A stretch of DNA of 64,000 nucleotides from Thermococcus sp. GTDB lineage: Archaea > Methanobacteriota_B > Thermococci > Thermococcales > Thermococcaceae. Position 1 is the first letter of the stretch, and the number at the start of each line of letters is the position of its first letter. The translations under genes were made by a program, and so were the position numbers. The notes beneath the pieces are model-generated. The model saw only the letters and a program-made list of their open reading frames with translations, had not been told where the DNA came from and did not search any database. Location: the NCBI GenBank assembly GCA_027075325.1, contig JALTBN010000060.1:156010-220009 (forward strand), in the 5' to 3' direction. Positions 54,718 to 64,000 of the stretch are shown one piece after another.

Positions 54718-55869
54718 TCACACCTTCCTCAGCCTGGCTATGAAGAAGCCCTGCGTGAGGTGCCTGTTTGGATAAAACCTCTGCACACCGTCGATGTCTA
54801 TCCCGTGTGACCCTATGAATACGCTCTGCTCCTCGAGCTTTAACCCTTTCCCGAGCATGTACCTCACGTTGGCCTCGTTCTCCTCATAGCTCAGCGTGCA
54901 GGTGGAGTAAACGAGAACGCCGTCCTTCCTGAGGGACTTTACTGCGGCGTTTATGAAGTGTTTCTGGTAGCGGGCGGTCGCTTCGATGTCCTTCGGCGTC
55001 CTGCTCTCCCAGAGCTTCGGCCTTATTCCCAGGGCCGTGCACGGCGCGTCCAGGAGTATCCTGTCCGCCTCGATTCCGAGCTCGGGCAGCTTCCTTGAGT
55101 CCATGTGGAGCAGCTTAACGTTCTTAACGCCGAGCCTGTTCAGCTCTTCCTCGGTCTTCTTCAGCCTATTCCTTGATTTGTCGATTGCTATTATCTCGCC
55201 CCGGTTCTGCATGAGCTGGGCTATATGGCTCGTCTTTCCGCCCGGTGCTGCTGCCATGTCGATTATCAGCTCCTCCTCACCGGGCTCAAGGACGTGGGCA
55301 ACCACCATCGAGGGCAAACTTTGAGCGTAGAAGAGGCCCTCTCTAAAGGACTCCAGCTCGTTTAGGCTGGGCAGCTTGAACTTGGGTAGTGTAACCTCGA
55401 CGGCCAGGCCCCTCGTCGAGACCACCATCTCCTTGGCGCTCATACTGGCTATTCCAACCCCAACAAGGAGGCCCCTGGGGTCGCGGATTTCCACCTCATC
55501 CCCGGGCTTTATCTTCTTGTCGGCCTGAAGAACCCCCGGCGCGTAGAGCATGGCCCCCTGGTAAACGCTTTCACTCGCGAACTTGTTGGCCCTCACCACG
55601 GGAAGGCCGGGCTCGTAGTCGTCCGGAAAGTTTGGGCCCTCCCTGTCGAAGTAGATGCCCTCCTTGAGGTAGGGGCTCCTCTTCGGTTTCAGGCCCTCCT
55701 TTTTCAGGAGGCTCATCAGCTTCGAGCGGCTGGTCTTCAGCGTGTTGACCCTGATATAGTACTTCTCCACCGGCGTCCTGAGGGAGGCCATTATCTCCCC
55801 GGCCTCGCTCCCGAAGAGTTTTCGGTAGTACTCCCTCAGCTCCGGCGGAAAAGCGTCCTCGTAGCTCAC
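54718..55869 (-). CDS. NSUN-family RNA m5C methyltransferase with PUA domain
   Basis: This 383-residue enzyme has a PUA-like segment (ADKKIKPGDEVEIRDPRGLLVGVGIA, about 110-160) and a Rossmann methyltransferase domain (IDMAAAPGGKTSHIAQL). Both catalytic cysteines are present, in DAPCTALG and STCTLSYEENE. It is close to an archaeal tRNA m5C methyltransferase. The GTG at 55869, six bases after GAGGTG, is preferred to the ORF-track start inside the upstream gene. Confidence 0.92.
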   Translation of the reverse strand: MSYEDAFPPELREYYRKLFGSEAGEIMASLRTPVEKYYIRVNTLKTSRSKLMSLLKKEGLKPKRSPYLKEGIYFDREGPNFPDDYEPGLPVVRANKFASESVYQGAMLYAPGVLQADKKIKPGDEVEIRDPRGLLVGVGIASMSAKEMVVSTRGLAVEVTLPKFKLPSLNELESFREGLFYAQSLPSMVVAHVLEPGEEELIIDMAAAPGGKTSHIAQLMQNRGEIIAIDKSRNRLKKTEEELNRLGVKNVKLLHMDSRKLPELGIEADRILLDAPCTALGIRPKLWESRTPKDIEATARYQKHFINAAVKSLRKDGVLVYSTCTLSYEENEANVRYMLGKGLKLEEQSVFIGSHGIDIDGVQRFYPNRHLTQGFFIARLRKV

Positions 55870-55879
55870 GCGGGACACC

Positions 55880-56410
55880 TCAGAGGTCGAAGATTTCAAA
55901 GCGCTTTCCAATGTCTATGAGCCTCTTTACCCCCTGCTTCAGGGCCTTCGCGGAGCCGAAGTTGGCCTCGAACTGGAAGACCTTCTCATCGCTCTTGGAG
56001 ATCTTCTCGAGTATCTCGCTCGGCGAGACCCTCCCGTCGCGCCTCCAGTTGTAGACGTCGTTCAGAAAGTCTTCGCTGCCGTAGATGAAGCTCCGGGGGA
56101 AGATTTCGATGAACAGGCCGACGAAGTTCTCGCTCACCTTTCCCTTCGGGACGGCAACGACGAAGTAGTAGCTCTCGGGTGTCGCCCCAACCTCGATTTG
56201 GGGCTTTATCTCGAATGCCGGGTGGGGGTACTTCATGAGCCTCCACTCGCCGTCCAGGAAGACGTAGGCGCCGAAGACCTCCTCAACGTCCTCGACCTTG
56301 AATCCCTCAACCGGGAGCTCGGCCTTGAGTTCCTCGTTGAGCGTGAAGATATCCTCCCAGATTCTGTTCATGAAGTCGTGAACCTCTCTCACTCCGGGTT
56401 TTCCTCCCAT
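55880..56410 (-). CDS. Unknown conserved-looking protein upstream of the RNA methyltransferase
   Basis: This 176-residue soluble protein is not recognised. It has a helical N-terminal part (VHDFMNRIWEDIFTLNEELKAEL), a beta-rich middle (FGAYVFLDGEWRLMKYPHPAFEIKPQIEVG, SYYFVVAVPKG) and a helical end. It stands 10 bases before the NSUN start, so it may work with the RNA methyltransferase. ATG 56410 follows GGTGAGAG-like sequence. Confidence 0.72.
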   Translation of the reverse strand: MGGKPGVREVHDFMNRIWEDIFTLNEELKAELPVEGFKVEDVEEVFGAYVFLDGEWRLMKYPHPAFEIKPQIEVGATPESYYFVVAVPKGKVSENFVGLFIEIFPRSFIYGSEDFLNDVYNWRRDGRVSPSEILEKISKSDEKVFQFEANFGSAKALKQGVKRLIDIGKRFEIFDL

Positions 56411-56444
56411 TGCTCTCACCGAAAAAGAGAAGGGAGGTGGCCTT

Positions 56445-57371
56445 TTAAGTGTTGAGCCCTGAGAGTTGGGAGTTTATCTCGTCCATTATGTTCGTCCTCA
56501 CGGTCTCGTTTATTGTTTTCAGCTCCACGTCCCTGGTCTTCGTTCCAAGTAGCGGAACGTTGAGCTGTACCCTGATGTATAGTGTCGCCCTCACTGTGCT
56601 CTTCTCCCCGTTCTTCACGTGCATCTCCCAGACCTTTGGGATCATGGACAGGTTGACGTAAGTCTTGAGCGGTAGCTCTATTGTCTTCCCCGCGGGTATC
56701 ACAACACTCCTCTCGCTCTCTCCGTAGCCGACGGCGAGGCCATTGACCCACACCCTGTACGCGGTCCTGAGAACCGGAACGGGGTATGGATTCGGGTTGT
56801 AGAGGACGAGCGTTGTTGTGAAGACCGCTTTGTCCCCTTCCTTTCCCTTGTAGCTCACCACCGTGTCCTTAAGCTCCGGCGTTTTCACCCCTGGGAGCCC
56901 TGCGATGTTTTGACTCCGGGCGGAGAGGTGTATGCTTTCAAGGATTTTCTCCCGCACGGGAACGGAGAAGTGGAGTTTGGCCGAGAGAACGCCGAAGAGT
57001 GAAGGAACAAGCGTTATGTTCAGCTCTCCCTCCTCCCCTCTGGATAGGTACTCCAGGAACGCGTCTACGGCCCTTTTGTTGAACAGCACGATCTCCGCTG
57101 TGAAACTTGGGGAAGTCATCGAGTAGTTGAGTTTACCCAGCTTCGCGACGCTCTCATTCATGAAATCCACCTCTGCCTCGTTGAGGGAGATTGGGAGGTA
57201 TAGTGGCCTCTGGAAGGAGCCGTCCATCACTATTGACGTCTCATTTTCGCTGACGGCCCCCCACCTCGCTTCAAGTTTTGAAATTCCCTGTGAGATTGAG
57301 TACCCGGCGTAGCCGAGCCATATTATCAGAACAAGAAAGCCAATCCCAACTACCTTGGCCACTGCCCCCAT
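56445..57371 (-). CDS. Membrane-anchored protein with LEA14-like (WHy) domain
   Basis: This 308-residue protein has an N-terminal anchor helix (VVGIGFLVLIIWLGYAGYSI) and an extracellular part. Residues about 190-290 (FTTTLVLYNPNPYPVPVL, YRVWVNGLAVGYGES, AGKTIELPLKTYVNLS) match the LEA14/WHy domain pattern, a stress-related fold. The function is unknown. ATG 57371 follows GGTGAGCATC. Confidence 0.78.
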   Translation of the reverse strand: MGAVAKVVGIGFLVLIIWLGYAGYSISQGISKLEARWGAVSENETSIVMDGSFQRPLYLPISLNEAEVDFMNESVAKLGKLNYSMTSPSFTAEIVLFNKRAVDAFLEYLSRGEEGELNITLVPSLFGVLSAKLHFSVPVREKILESIHLSARSQNIAGLPGVKTPELKDTVVSYKGKEGDKAVFTTTLVLYNPNPYPVPVLRTAYRVWVNGLAVGYGESERSVVIPAGKTIELPLKTYVNLSMIPKVWEMHVKNGEKSTVRATLYIRVQLNVPLLGTKTRDVELKTINETVRTNIMDEINSQLSGLNT

Positions 57372-57412
57372 GATGCTCACCGGAGAAATATAAGGGGTAA
57401 CTGCAGATAAAC

Positions 57413-58885
57413 TTAGTGATGCTTTCCGAGCTTTTCGATCCTCTCTTTCCAGTTCCCCGGCTTCCTGAACTCCTTCTCCGTGTACAGGCCCTCCTTTTTG
57501 AGTATCCCCCTCGCCGCCAGGAGGCCCGTCGCGGCGGCGTTGACTATGTCCCTGCTCAGCCCAGCCCCGTCCCCTGCGGCGAAGATGTTCTCGATGCTCG
57601 TCTCAAGGTTCCCGTCGACCTCGGCGCGCATGGCGTAGTACTTGATCTCCGGGGCGTAGAGCAGTGTGTGGTCGCTCGCAACTCCGGGGAGAACTCTGTC
57701 GAGCTTCTCAAGGCCCTCTATGATGTTGGTCACGACGCGGTGCGGGAGGGCCATCGCCACGTCGCCCGGTGTGACATGCTTCAGCGTGGGCTCGACGTCG
57801 CTCCTCCTTATCCTCGTCCACGTGCTCCTTCTTCCGCGCCTTAAATCGCCGAGCCTCTGGAGTATCGGCCTCCCCCCGCCGATGGTCGTGGCGAGCCGTG
57901 CTATGCTCCTGCCGTAGGCGGTGGTGTCCTCCACCGGTTCGGTCAGCTCTATCCTGCTCAGGAAGGCGAAGTTCGTGTTGTTGCTCTTCTTCTCGTGCAT
58001 GGAGTGGCCGTTAACGCCGACGTAGCCTTCGTAGCGCTCCTCGACGACGAAGCCGTTCGGGTTGGTGCAGAAGGTCCTCACAAAATCGTCGTAGGTGTCG
58101 GTGTATATGTGGAACTTGGGGTCGTGGTTTATGCTAGTTATCGGCTCCATCACTATGGCCGGAACCTCGACGCGGACGCCTACGTCTATGGGCCCGTGTC
58201 TGGCCTTCAGCCCTATCCTCCGGGCAACATCGTGGAACCAGTCGGCCCCTCCCCTGCCCGGCGCAACGATTATGTAGTGGGCCTTTATCTCGAAAACGTC
58301 CTTCCCACGCTTGACTTTAACCCATCCCTGACCGAACTCAAGGGCCTTCGTCCAGAGCAGGAACTTCACTCCCTTGCTCTCAAGGTGCCTCTTGATATCA
58401 CCTATGACCTCCGGCGTCCTGTCCGAGCCTATGTGCCTCTGGATTATCGGGATGAACTTGACGCCCGCCTGTGCCGCCCTCTGCTCCCAGTAGCGGACCT
58501 GCTCCGGGTCACCCTTGAAGAGGTTCCTCGGCGATTTGTGCTTCAAAAAGATCCGATCGACCTCCCATACGAGCTGCCAGGCGTAGTTCTCGTCGTTCGT
58601 CAGCTCGCTTAAATTGCCCCCAATGTCCGGTCTGAGGTTGATGGTTCCATCGCTCAGCCCGCCAGCCCCTCCAACGCCGCTCATGATGTGGCAGGGCTGG
58701 CAGCCTATGCAGTAGCCGAGTTCGTACATCGGGCAGGCGCGCTGGTCGATGTCACCGCCCTCGTCCACCACGAGAACCCTGAAATCACTCCTTTCAGAGA
58801 GTTCGTAGGCTGCAAAAAGCCCGGCGGGGCCGGCGCCTATAATCACGACATCGTAGACTTTTCCGCTTTCGTTTTCAGAAACCAT
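57413..58885 (-). CDS. FAD-dependent dehydrogenase (COG2509-like)
   Basis: This 490-residue flavoprotein has the FAD-binding IIGAGPAGLFAAYEL, a CPMYELGYCIGCQPCHIM cysteine region followed by SGVGGAGGLSDG, and a late IFAAGDGAGLSRDIVNAAATG. It belongs to the uncharacterised FAD dehydrogenase group COG2509. The cysteine region might bind a cluster or be redox-active. The substrate is unknown. It is the first gene of the minus-strand run, with its promoter in the 158-base gap after 58885. Confidence 0.88.
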   Translation of the reverse strand: MVSENESGKVYDVVIIGAGPAGLFAAYELSERSDFRVLVVDEGGDIDQRACPMYELGYCIGCQPCHIMSGVGGAGGLSDGTINLRPDIGGNLSELTNDENYAWQLVWEVDRIFLKHKSPRNLFKGDPEQVRYWEQRAAQAGVKFIPIIQRHIGSDRTPEVIGDIKRHLESKGVKFLLWTKALEFGQGWVKVKRGKDVFEIKAHYIIVAPGRGGADWFHDVARRIGLKARHGPIDVGVRVEVPAIVMEPITSINHDPKFHIYTDTYDDFVRTFCTNPNGFVVEERYEGYVGVNGHSMHEKKSNNTNFAFLSRIELTEPVEDTTAYGRSIARLATTIGGGRPILQRLGDLRRGRRSTWTRIRRSDVEPTLKHVTPGDVAMALPHRVVTNIIEGLEKLDRVLPGVASDHTLLYAPEIKYYAMRAEVDGNLETSIENIFAAGDGAGLSRDIVNAAATGLLAARGILKKEGLYTEKEFRKPGNWKERIEKLGKHH

Positions 58886-59043
58886 ATTTCCCTTGCCAAC
58901 TTTTCTGAATGCCCCCTTAAAAAGTTTTTGGCTTATGTATGTCTAAAAATTAGGAATTCTAAGAAGTTTTAAGCATTTTTATGCATAACCCTGCCCGAAA
59001 TACTTTAAACATCTTTGTCCATAAATATACGTCAGTGAGTGTG

Positions 59044-59601
59044 ATGGAGGACGTTTTCGATATCTCAAAGGCAAAAGCTGACAGGGCTAAAAAAGTCCAT
59101 CTAATCCACAGCAAGAGACGCCTTTTGGCACTCCGGAGAAGGGAGAGGCTTAGTCATAACATCCGCTACATCTCCAAGGTGCCCGTAAAGCTGGTGATGG
59201 ACACTGAGTTCCTGACTCTCCACCTCAGTGACCCGCTTTCCAAGCTCGTTCAGGAGCTTAGGGGAGAGGAAAGCTCCGCAGTTGTCGTTGATGAGAAGGG
59301 GCGGCTGTTGGGTTTCGTGACCATGAAAGACATACTCCACTTCTTTGAGCCGCCGAAGAGATACTCCGTTGTCGGAGTCAACCTTCTAAAAAAATACACC
59401 CTCAATAGGGCCTCCCGCGTTGGAGACTTAATGATGAGGAACCCGATTACCATAAGCGTTGACTCCGACCTCGGGCAGGCTATAAGGATAATGCTGGAAA
59501 CCGGCAAGCACCACCTTCCGGTTATCGACGACGAGAGGAAGGTTCACGGGATCCTGGAGGTCAAGGACATAATCCGGCTGATACGCATAGTCTCAGGTTA
59601 G
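59044..59601 (+). CDS. CBS-domain pair protein
   Basis: This 185-residue protein has a basic N-terminal tail and two CBS domains (DPLSKLVQELRGEESSAVVVDEKGRLLGFVTMKDIL; MMRNPITISVDSDLGQAIRIMLETGKHHLPVIDDERKVHGILEVKDII), which normally bind adenine nucleotides. ATG 59044 is taken; the ORF-track start runs through the promoter. It precedes two cation antiporters and may regulate them. Confidence 0.85.
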   Translation: MEDVFDISKAKADRAKKVHLIHSKRRLLALRRRERLSHNIRYISKVPVKLVMDTEFLTLHLSDPLSKLVQELRGEESSAVVVDEKGRLLGFVTMKDILHFFEPPKRYSVVGVNLLKKYTLNRASRVGDLMMRNPITISVDSDLGQAIRIMLETGKHHLPVIDDERKVHGILEVKDIIRLIRIVSG

Positions 59602-59647
59602 TTTAGTGTACCGCAGCGGGTTGAATGGCTGGCAGGGGATGAGAATC

Positions 59648-60790
59648 ATGGATGTGTTCCTTGAGCTCGCACTGATACTGATAGTGGCCAAGCTGTTTGG
59701 ATACCTCACCGTTCGCATTGGCTTTCCGGCGGCCCTGGGACAGCTCATCGGCGGCATTCTCATAGGACCGTCTATCCTGGATCTGGTCGGATACGATGAG
59801 GGTGTGAGGCTCCTCGCCGAGCTTGGGGTTGTTATGCTGCTATTCTTAGCCGGCCTTGAGACGGACATCGAGGAGTTCAAGCACGTTGGGGTTCCGGCGT
59901 TTATAGTTGCTTCCCTGGGTGTTCTCACTCCGTTTATCCTTGGTTACCTTGGTGCAATGGCCTGGGGCTACTCGAGCGTCCAGGCGCTCTTTCTGGGGGG
60001 CGTTTTAACCGCGACCAGCGTTGGTCTTACCACCAGCATACTCATGGAGATGAAGAAGCTCCGCACGAGGGTGGGGACGACGATTCTGGCTGCTGCCGTC
60101 GTCGACGACGTTCTGGGCATAATAGTGCTCACGATACTGGTTGGAATAAACACCCGCGGCAGTGTCTACGCAAAGGATCTGATGATAATACTCGGCGAGG
60201 TGGCGGTTTACTTTGCCCTGGGCCTTTTGATCGGCCATCCGGCCGTCAAGGAGGCTCTGAAAGCGTCCGAGAAGATAACCCTCCCTGAGACCGTTACGGC
60301 AATGTCGATAGCTATAATGCTGATATTCGCCTATCTCGCGGAGCAGTTCCAGATAGCAGGAATAACAGGGGCGTATCTTGCTGGAATTCTGGTTGCGGGG
60401 ACGGAAGAGGCGAGGGAGATAACCAACAAGACAATGACCATAGGCTATTCCCTCTTCATCCCCATATTCCTCGTCAGCATCGGGATAGAGAGCGACGTGC
60501 GGGTTTTGACTCATGCGGGAGTGTTTGCACTCGTCTATGCGACCCTGGCCATACTGGGTAAGATATTCGGCTGTGGCCTGGGTGCCTTCGTCTCCCGCTT
60601 CGAACCCAGGGAAGCCCTTCAGGTTGGCATAGGAATGATACCCAGAATGGAGGTCGCCCTCATCATGGCCAACGTTGCCCTAGACGAGGGCGTCTTCGAC
60701 AGCGGAACCTTCTCCATACCAGTTACGATGGTTCTGATAACTACTATCGTTACGCCCTTCCTGCTGAAGTGGGCGTTTTCAAGGGAATAG
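59648..60790 (+). CDS. CPA2-family Na+(K+)/H+ antiporter
   Basis: This 380-residue protein has about 12-13 helices, FLAGLETDIEEF and the ion-binding [14 protein letters not shown] with a double aspartate. It has no C-terminal RCK domain. It keeps Na+ or K+ and pH balance. ATG 59648 is used; the ATG nine bases earlier has no ribosome-site spacing. The next gene is a paralogue. Confidence 0.9.
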   Translation: MDVFLELALILIVAKLFGYLTVRIGFPAALGQLIGGILIGPSILDLVGYDEGVRLLAELGVVMLLFLAGLETDIEEFKHVGVPAFIVASLGVLTPFILGYLGAMAWGYSSVQALFLGGVLTATSVGLTTSILMEMKKLRTRVGTTILAAAVVDDVLGIIVLTILVGINTRGSVYAKDLMIILGEVAVYFALGLLIGHPAVKEALKASEKITLPETVTAMSIAIMLIFAYLAEQFQIAGITGAYLAGILVAGTEEAREITNKTMTIGYSLFIPIFLVSIGIESDVRVLTHAGVFALVYATLAILGKIFGCGLGAFVSRFEPREALQVGIGMIPRMEVALIMANVALDEGVFDSGTFSIPVTMVLITTIVTPFLLKWAFSRE

Positions 60791-60800
60791 GGGCGGTAGC

Positions 60801-61925
60801 GTGGAGATACTCCTCCTCATAGCCCTGATGCTTGCAACGGCCAAAATAATGGGCTACATCTTTGAGAAGATCGGTCAGCCGGTAGTTCTGGGACAGCTGA
60901 TCGGGGGATTTCTCATAGGGATATTCTTTAAAACGGAACCTGTCATTCAGGAGTTCTCAAATCTTGGCGTCCTTATGCTGCTCTTTCTGGCGGGCCTTGA
61001 GAGCGAACTTGAGGAGTTCAAGCGCGTCGGAAAGCCGAGCGTTATAGTGGCTGGGGTTGGTGTCGCTGCGGCCTTCCTCTTCGGCTTTCTGGCGGCGTAT
61101 CCTTTTGTAGAGCTCCACGAAGCAGTACTATATGGAGCTATCATGACACCAACGAGCGTCAGCATAACCGTCAAGGTCCTGATGGAGCTGAGGAAGCTCA
61201 ACACGCGCGAGGGGACGACGATCCTGGCCGCGGCGGTGGTGGATGACGTGCTGGGCATACTGGTGCTCACGGTGGCGATATCCCTTCTAGCGGAGGGTAG
61301 AGTTGAGTACGACGTCCTGGCGGAGATACTCATTGAGGTGGCGGCCTTTCTCTTTGTCTTCCTTTACTTCGGTCCCAAATTCGCAGACAGGGCTTTCAGA
61401 GCCATTTCAAGGATAGACCTCCCTGAAACCAGCACTTCCTTTGCAATAATCTTCATGATACTCTTCGCCGTCCTGGCAGAACACCTCAACCTCGCCTCGA
61501 TCCTCGGTGCCTACCTGACGGGCCTGGCCCTCGGCCAGAGTTCCAGGAAGAGGGAGATAGTTGAGCACGTAAATACCCTCGGCTATTCCCTCTTCATCCC
61601 CCTCTTCTTCGTGGAAGTGGGTATGAGAGTGGAGTTGAGCTACATTCTCCACGCCGGTCTCTTCGCAGTGGTCTACACCCTGGCGGCGGTCGCGAGCAAG
61701 GTGCTGGGCTGCGGAATTGGTGCGAAGGTAGCGGGCTTTGACTGGTTCCCCTCCCTGAGAATTGGGGTGGGCATGATACCCAGGATGGGTGTTGAACTGG
61801 CAATGCTCTCTGTTGCAATGGCGAGCGGCATCGTGAGTGGTGATGCACTTACAGTGGCCATACTGATGGTCTTCACGACGACCATTATAACGCCGCCGAT
61901 CCTGAAGTGGCTCTACTCAAGGTAG
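60801..61925 (+). CDS. CPA2-family Na+(K+)/H+ antiporter, paralogue
   Basis: This 374-residue antiporter follows the previous one after 10 bases and has the same signatures ([26 protein letters not shown]). GTG 60801 is the start. Tandem duplication is the simplest origin, but the sequences have diverged clearly, and the two could differ in ion preference or form a heterodimer. Confidence 0.9.
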   Translation: MEILLLIALMLATAKIMGYIFEKIGQPVVLGQLIGGFLIGIFFKTEPVIQEFSNLGVLMLLFLAGLESELEEFKRVGKPSVIVAGVGVAAAFLFGFLAAYPFVELHEAVLYGAIMTPTSVSITVKVLMELRKLNTREGTTILAAAVVDDVLGILVLTVAISLLAEGRVEYDVLAEILIEVAAFLFVFLYFGPKFADRAFRAISRIDLPETSTSFAIIFMILFAVLAEHLNLASILGAYLTGLALGQSSRKREIVEHVNTLGYSLFIPLFFVEVGMRVELSYILHAGLFAVVYTLAAVASKVLGCGIGAKVAGFDWFPSLRIGVGMIPRMGVELAMLSVAMASGIVSGDALTVAILMVFTTTIITPPILKWLYSR

Positions 61926-62025
61926 CTTGGACAATCGGGTGCTCGCTGCCGATCAGCCACTGTCTGTTTCATCATTGCAACGGGACTGGCATAGCTTTTT
62001 AAATTCCTTCTCCCAGAGGGGGGAC

Positions 62026-62640
62026 ATGAGCGAGATAGGGACGATACTCAGCTCCGCACTTCTCATGCTCATCATGATAGACCCCAGTGATAAAATACTC
62101 CTCGTCAGCTTCCTGCGCGAGGACTTCCACATAGAAGATATAAAGGCCCTCATAATAAGGGCCAACCTCATAGGCTTCCTCCTCCTTGCCAGCTTTGCTG
62201 TTGCCGGCCAGATAATCCTCCAGGATATCTTTCACATCGACATAAACGCCCTCCGTGTTGCGGGTGGCTTCGTCCTTTTTAAGATAGGCTTTGATGCCCT
62301 TGAGAGCGGGGGTATGTTCACCCTCAAGAGGGAGAAGGATATCCTCGCTCTGGCGGCAGTTCCGGTGGCCATGCCCCTGATAGCCGGCCCCGCTTCAATA
62401 ACCGCTGTGATAACCATGACAGCTGAGTATGGCTACTTTGTCTCCCTCACTGCGACTGCAATAGCGATAGTAATCGTCGCGCTCTCAATGTTCGTTGCCC
62501 TCTATATGATGAGCTCCGTTAACAAGAGTGCCCTCAGTATAACTATTAGGATAATAGGTCTCTTCATCATGGCCATTGGGGCGCAGATGATGGTCGAGGG
62601 GGTCATAGGGATATACCTGCTCATGACCTCCACGGGGTAA
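62026..62640 (+). CDS. MarC-family integral membrane protein
   Basis: This 204-residue protein has six helices and the MarC pattern ([49 protein letters not shown]). Its function is unknown; the multidrug-resistance name is historical. ATG 62026 follows GAGGGGGGAC. The ORF-track extension of 33 codons crosses the TTTTTAAAT promoter box and is rejected. Confidence 0.88.
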   Translation: MSEIGTILSSALLMLIMIDPSDKILLVSFLREDFHIEDIKALIIRANLIGFLLLASFAVAGQIILQDIFHIDINALRVAGGFVLFKIGFDALESGGMFTLKREKDILALAAVPVAMPLIAGPASITAVITMTAEYGYFVSLTATAIAIVIVALSMFVALYMMSSVNKSALSITIRIIGLFIMAIGAQMMVEGVIGIYLLMTSTG

Positions 62641-62713
62641 CTCGTCGCATCGTCAAACCCCGCTGGGCTAACCTTTTAACCCCTTCCACTTTTCCCGGAG
62701 AGGAGGGTTGAGA

Positions 62714-64000
62714 ATGAAGAGGCTTGAGAAGGTTAAGGGAACGCGAGACCTGCTCCCCGAGGAGATGATGAAGAGGAGATGGGTCTTCGAGAGAATAAGG
62801 GAAGTCTTCGAGCGCTATAACTTTCACGAGGTTCTCACGCCCACCTTTGAGTACACCGAGCTTTTCAAGCTCAGGAGCGGCGAAGAGGTCGTCAAGCAAC
62901 TCTACGCCTTTGACGACAAAGGTGGCCGGAACATATCTCTCCGCCCCGATATGACGTCAAGCGTCGCCCGCCTGTATGTTAACTCCTTCCAGAACGCTCC
63001 GAAGCCGATAAAGTGGTACTACATCGCCAACATGTTCCGGTATGAGGAGCCACAGAGCGGCCGCTTTAGGGAGTTCTGGCAGGCGGGGGTTGAGCTCCTC
63101 GGTAGCGACAGGGTTGAGGCAGATGCGGAGGTTATAGCGCTCTTCGTCGAGAGCTACCTAGCGACCGGTTTAGAGGACTTCACCGTAAACATCGGCGACC
63201 GCGTTCTCCTCGACGAATTTGCAAAGATGCTCGGCGTTGAAGACGACATTGGCCTGATGAGGCTCATAGACAAGAAGGACAAGATGAGCAGGGAGGAATT
63301 CGTTGGAGCGCTCAGGGAGTTCGGTTTGAGCGATGATGCCATTGAGAAGGTTCTCGCGCTGGTTGAAATTAAGGGCCTCCCCGATGAGGTCCTTCCAAAG
63401 GCCGAGGAGCTTTTCACAAGCGATGAAGCAAAAGCGGAGATAGGCAGACTATACGAACTCGTTGACCTCCTCGATGCCTACGGCGTCTCAAGGTGGATAA
63501 GGATAGACCTTGGAATCGCGAGGGGCTTTGACTACTACACCAGCGTCGTCTTTGAGGCGATAGCCCCAAATGACCTTGGAATCGGCTCGATAGGAGGCGG
63601 AGGAAGGTACGACAACCTCATAGAGGTCTTCGGCGGGAAGCCGACTCCTGCTACAGGCTTCGCCATAGGTATTGAAAGGCTCATTCCGATTCTCGAGTGG
63701 AAGGGACTGATTCCAGAACCGAAGCTCAGGCCGGACGTCTACGTCATACCCATTGGTGGGGATAGGAAAGTCAGGAAGACTTCCATAGGGATAGTCAGGG
63801 GTCTCAGGGAGGCGATGGTAAGGGTAGACATCGAGCTGACCGGGAGGAAGCTGAGGAAGGCCCTCGACTACGCCGGAAGGCTCGGTGTTCCCTATGTTGT
63901 TCTCGTTGGCAGGAAAGATTTAGAAGCCGGGAAGGTTACCCTTAGGGATATGAAAAGCGGAGAACAGAAGAGTCTAAGGAAGGAGGAAGTAGCTGGGGAG
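62714..64000 (+). CDS. hisS: Histidyl-tRNA synthetase (partial, runs off the window)
   Basis: The first 429 codons are present and open to the window end, which explains its absence from the ORF track. It has KGTRDLLPEEM, class II motif 2 (FRYEEPQSGRFREFWQAGVE), the histidine-binding RGFDYYTSVVFE and GIGSIGGGGRYDNL, and most of the C-terminal anticodon-binding domain. ATG 62714 follows GGAGGGTTGAG. A TTTTAACC box lies near 62672. Confidence 0.97.
   Translation, partial: MKRLEKVKGTRDLLPEEMMKRRWVFERIREVFERYNFHEVLTPTFEYTELFKLRSGEEVVKQLYAFDDKGGRNISLRPDMTSSVARLYVNSFQNAPKPIKWYYIANMFRYEEPQSGRFREFWQAGVELLGSDRVEADAEVIALFVESYLATGLEDFTVNIGDRVLLDEFAKMLGVEDDIGLMRLIDKKDKMSREEFVGALREFGLSDDAIEKVLALVEIKGLPDEVLPKAEELFTSDEAKAEIGRLYELVDLLDAYGVSRWIRIDLGIARGFDYYTSVVFEAIAPNDLGIGSIGGGGRYDNLIEVFGGKPTPATGFAIGIERLIPILEWKGLIPEPKLRPDVYVIPIGGDRKVRKTSIGIVRGLREAMVRVDIELTGRKLRKALDYAGRLGVPYVVLVGRKDLEAGKVTLRDMKSGEQKSLRKEEVAGE

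Noticed and set aside
61927-62025. 33-codon N-terminal extension of the MarC-family protein
   Set aside because: It runs through the predicted TATA box and has no ribosome site; ATG 62026 has a strong one.

Overview
The window is a piece of a Thermococcus-type chromosome (Euryarchaeota, Thermococcales). The evidence is the archaeal gene set (Kae1, archaeal Elp3, archaeal CoaD, a Nip7/PUA protein, the POR/VOR cluster with a shared gamma subunit, ADP-forming acyl-CoA synthetase, the HypA plus MinD-type HypB substitute, NikR, SurR-type sites). Also archaeal are the TATA boxes about 25 bases before predicted starts, the GGTGAT/GGAGG ribosome sites and the very tight packing. About 71 protein genes are seen; there are no tRNA, rRNA, CRISPR or IS elements. 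GC content looks fairly high for the genus; I do not assign a species.

Region 1 (1-5.4 kb): the end of a flavin oxidoreductase / four-cluster ferredoxin / degenerate HycI-like operon, then nickel and hydrogenase maturation genes (nikR, hypA, a HypB-replacing ATPase, hycI), a small PIN toxin-antitoxin pair, mobA and a nucleotidyltransferase. Region 2 (5.4-16.8 kb, minus strand): a formate-hydrogenlyase-like operon with a molybdopterin/tungstopterin oxidoreductase, a polyferredoxin, two antiporter-like membrane subunits, a NuoH-like subunit, a fused NuoC-NuoD [NiFe] large subunit, a NuoI-like ferredoxin, a NuoB-like small subunit and an orphan small protein. It is preceded by a TetR regulator and a DUF302 gene. 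Region 3 (17.3-22.5 kb): two hypC paralogues, hypD, hypF and hypE. Region 4 (22.5-32.8 kb): AMP-forming acetyl-CoA synthetase, a CooC-like ATPase, a TBP-repeat-like small protein with a cysteine desulfurase, and the porG-vorDAB-porDAB cluster. Region 5 (33-64 kb): housekeeping genes (Pit transporter, hflX, kae1, coaD, elp3, nip7-like, speH, secFD, trkA, acd alpha, nadK, NSUN methyltransferase, two CPA2 antiporters, marC, hisS) with a small accessory island of unknown genes at 39.4-42.1 kb.

Two regulatory layers tie regions 1-4 together. First, an 18-bp dyad (TGACTG-N2-CAGTCA core) lies at the start of the molybdoenzyme/hydrogenase operon and between the DUF302 gene and hypC; a weaker copy lies just before tetR itself. 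This is the pattern of an autoregulated TetR repressor. Second, matches to the SurR extended consensus GTTn3AACn5GTT stand 6-10 bases upstream of the TATA boxes of hypA, hypC, hypF and the desulfurase operon. Further copies lie at hypC-like/DUF302, inside the hydrogenase operon and, as a near match, at tetR. Together they suggest that hydrogenase synthesis, its maturation and sulfur handling are co-controlled.

The most unusual protein-level observation is that the molybdoenzyme keeps the catalytic cysteine but lacks the histidine and arginine that mark formate dehydrogenases. It may therefore feed the hydrogenase from a different substrate. Other oddities are a HypC paralogue without its essential Cys2 and a HycI paralogue without its metal ligands.
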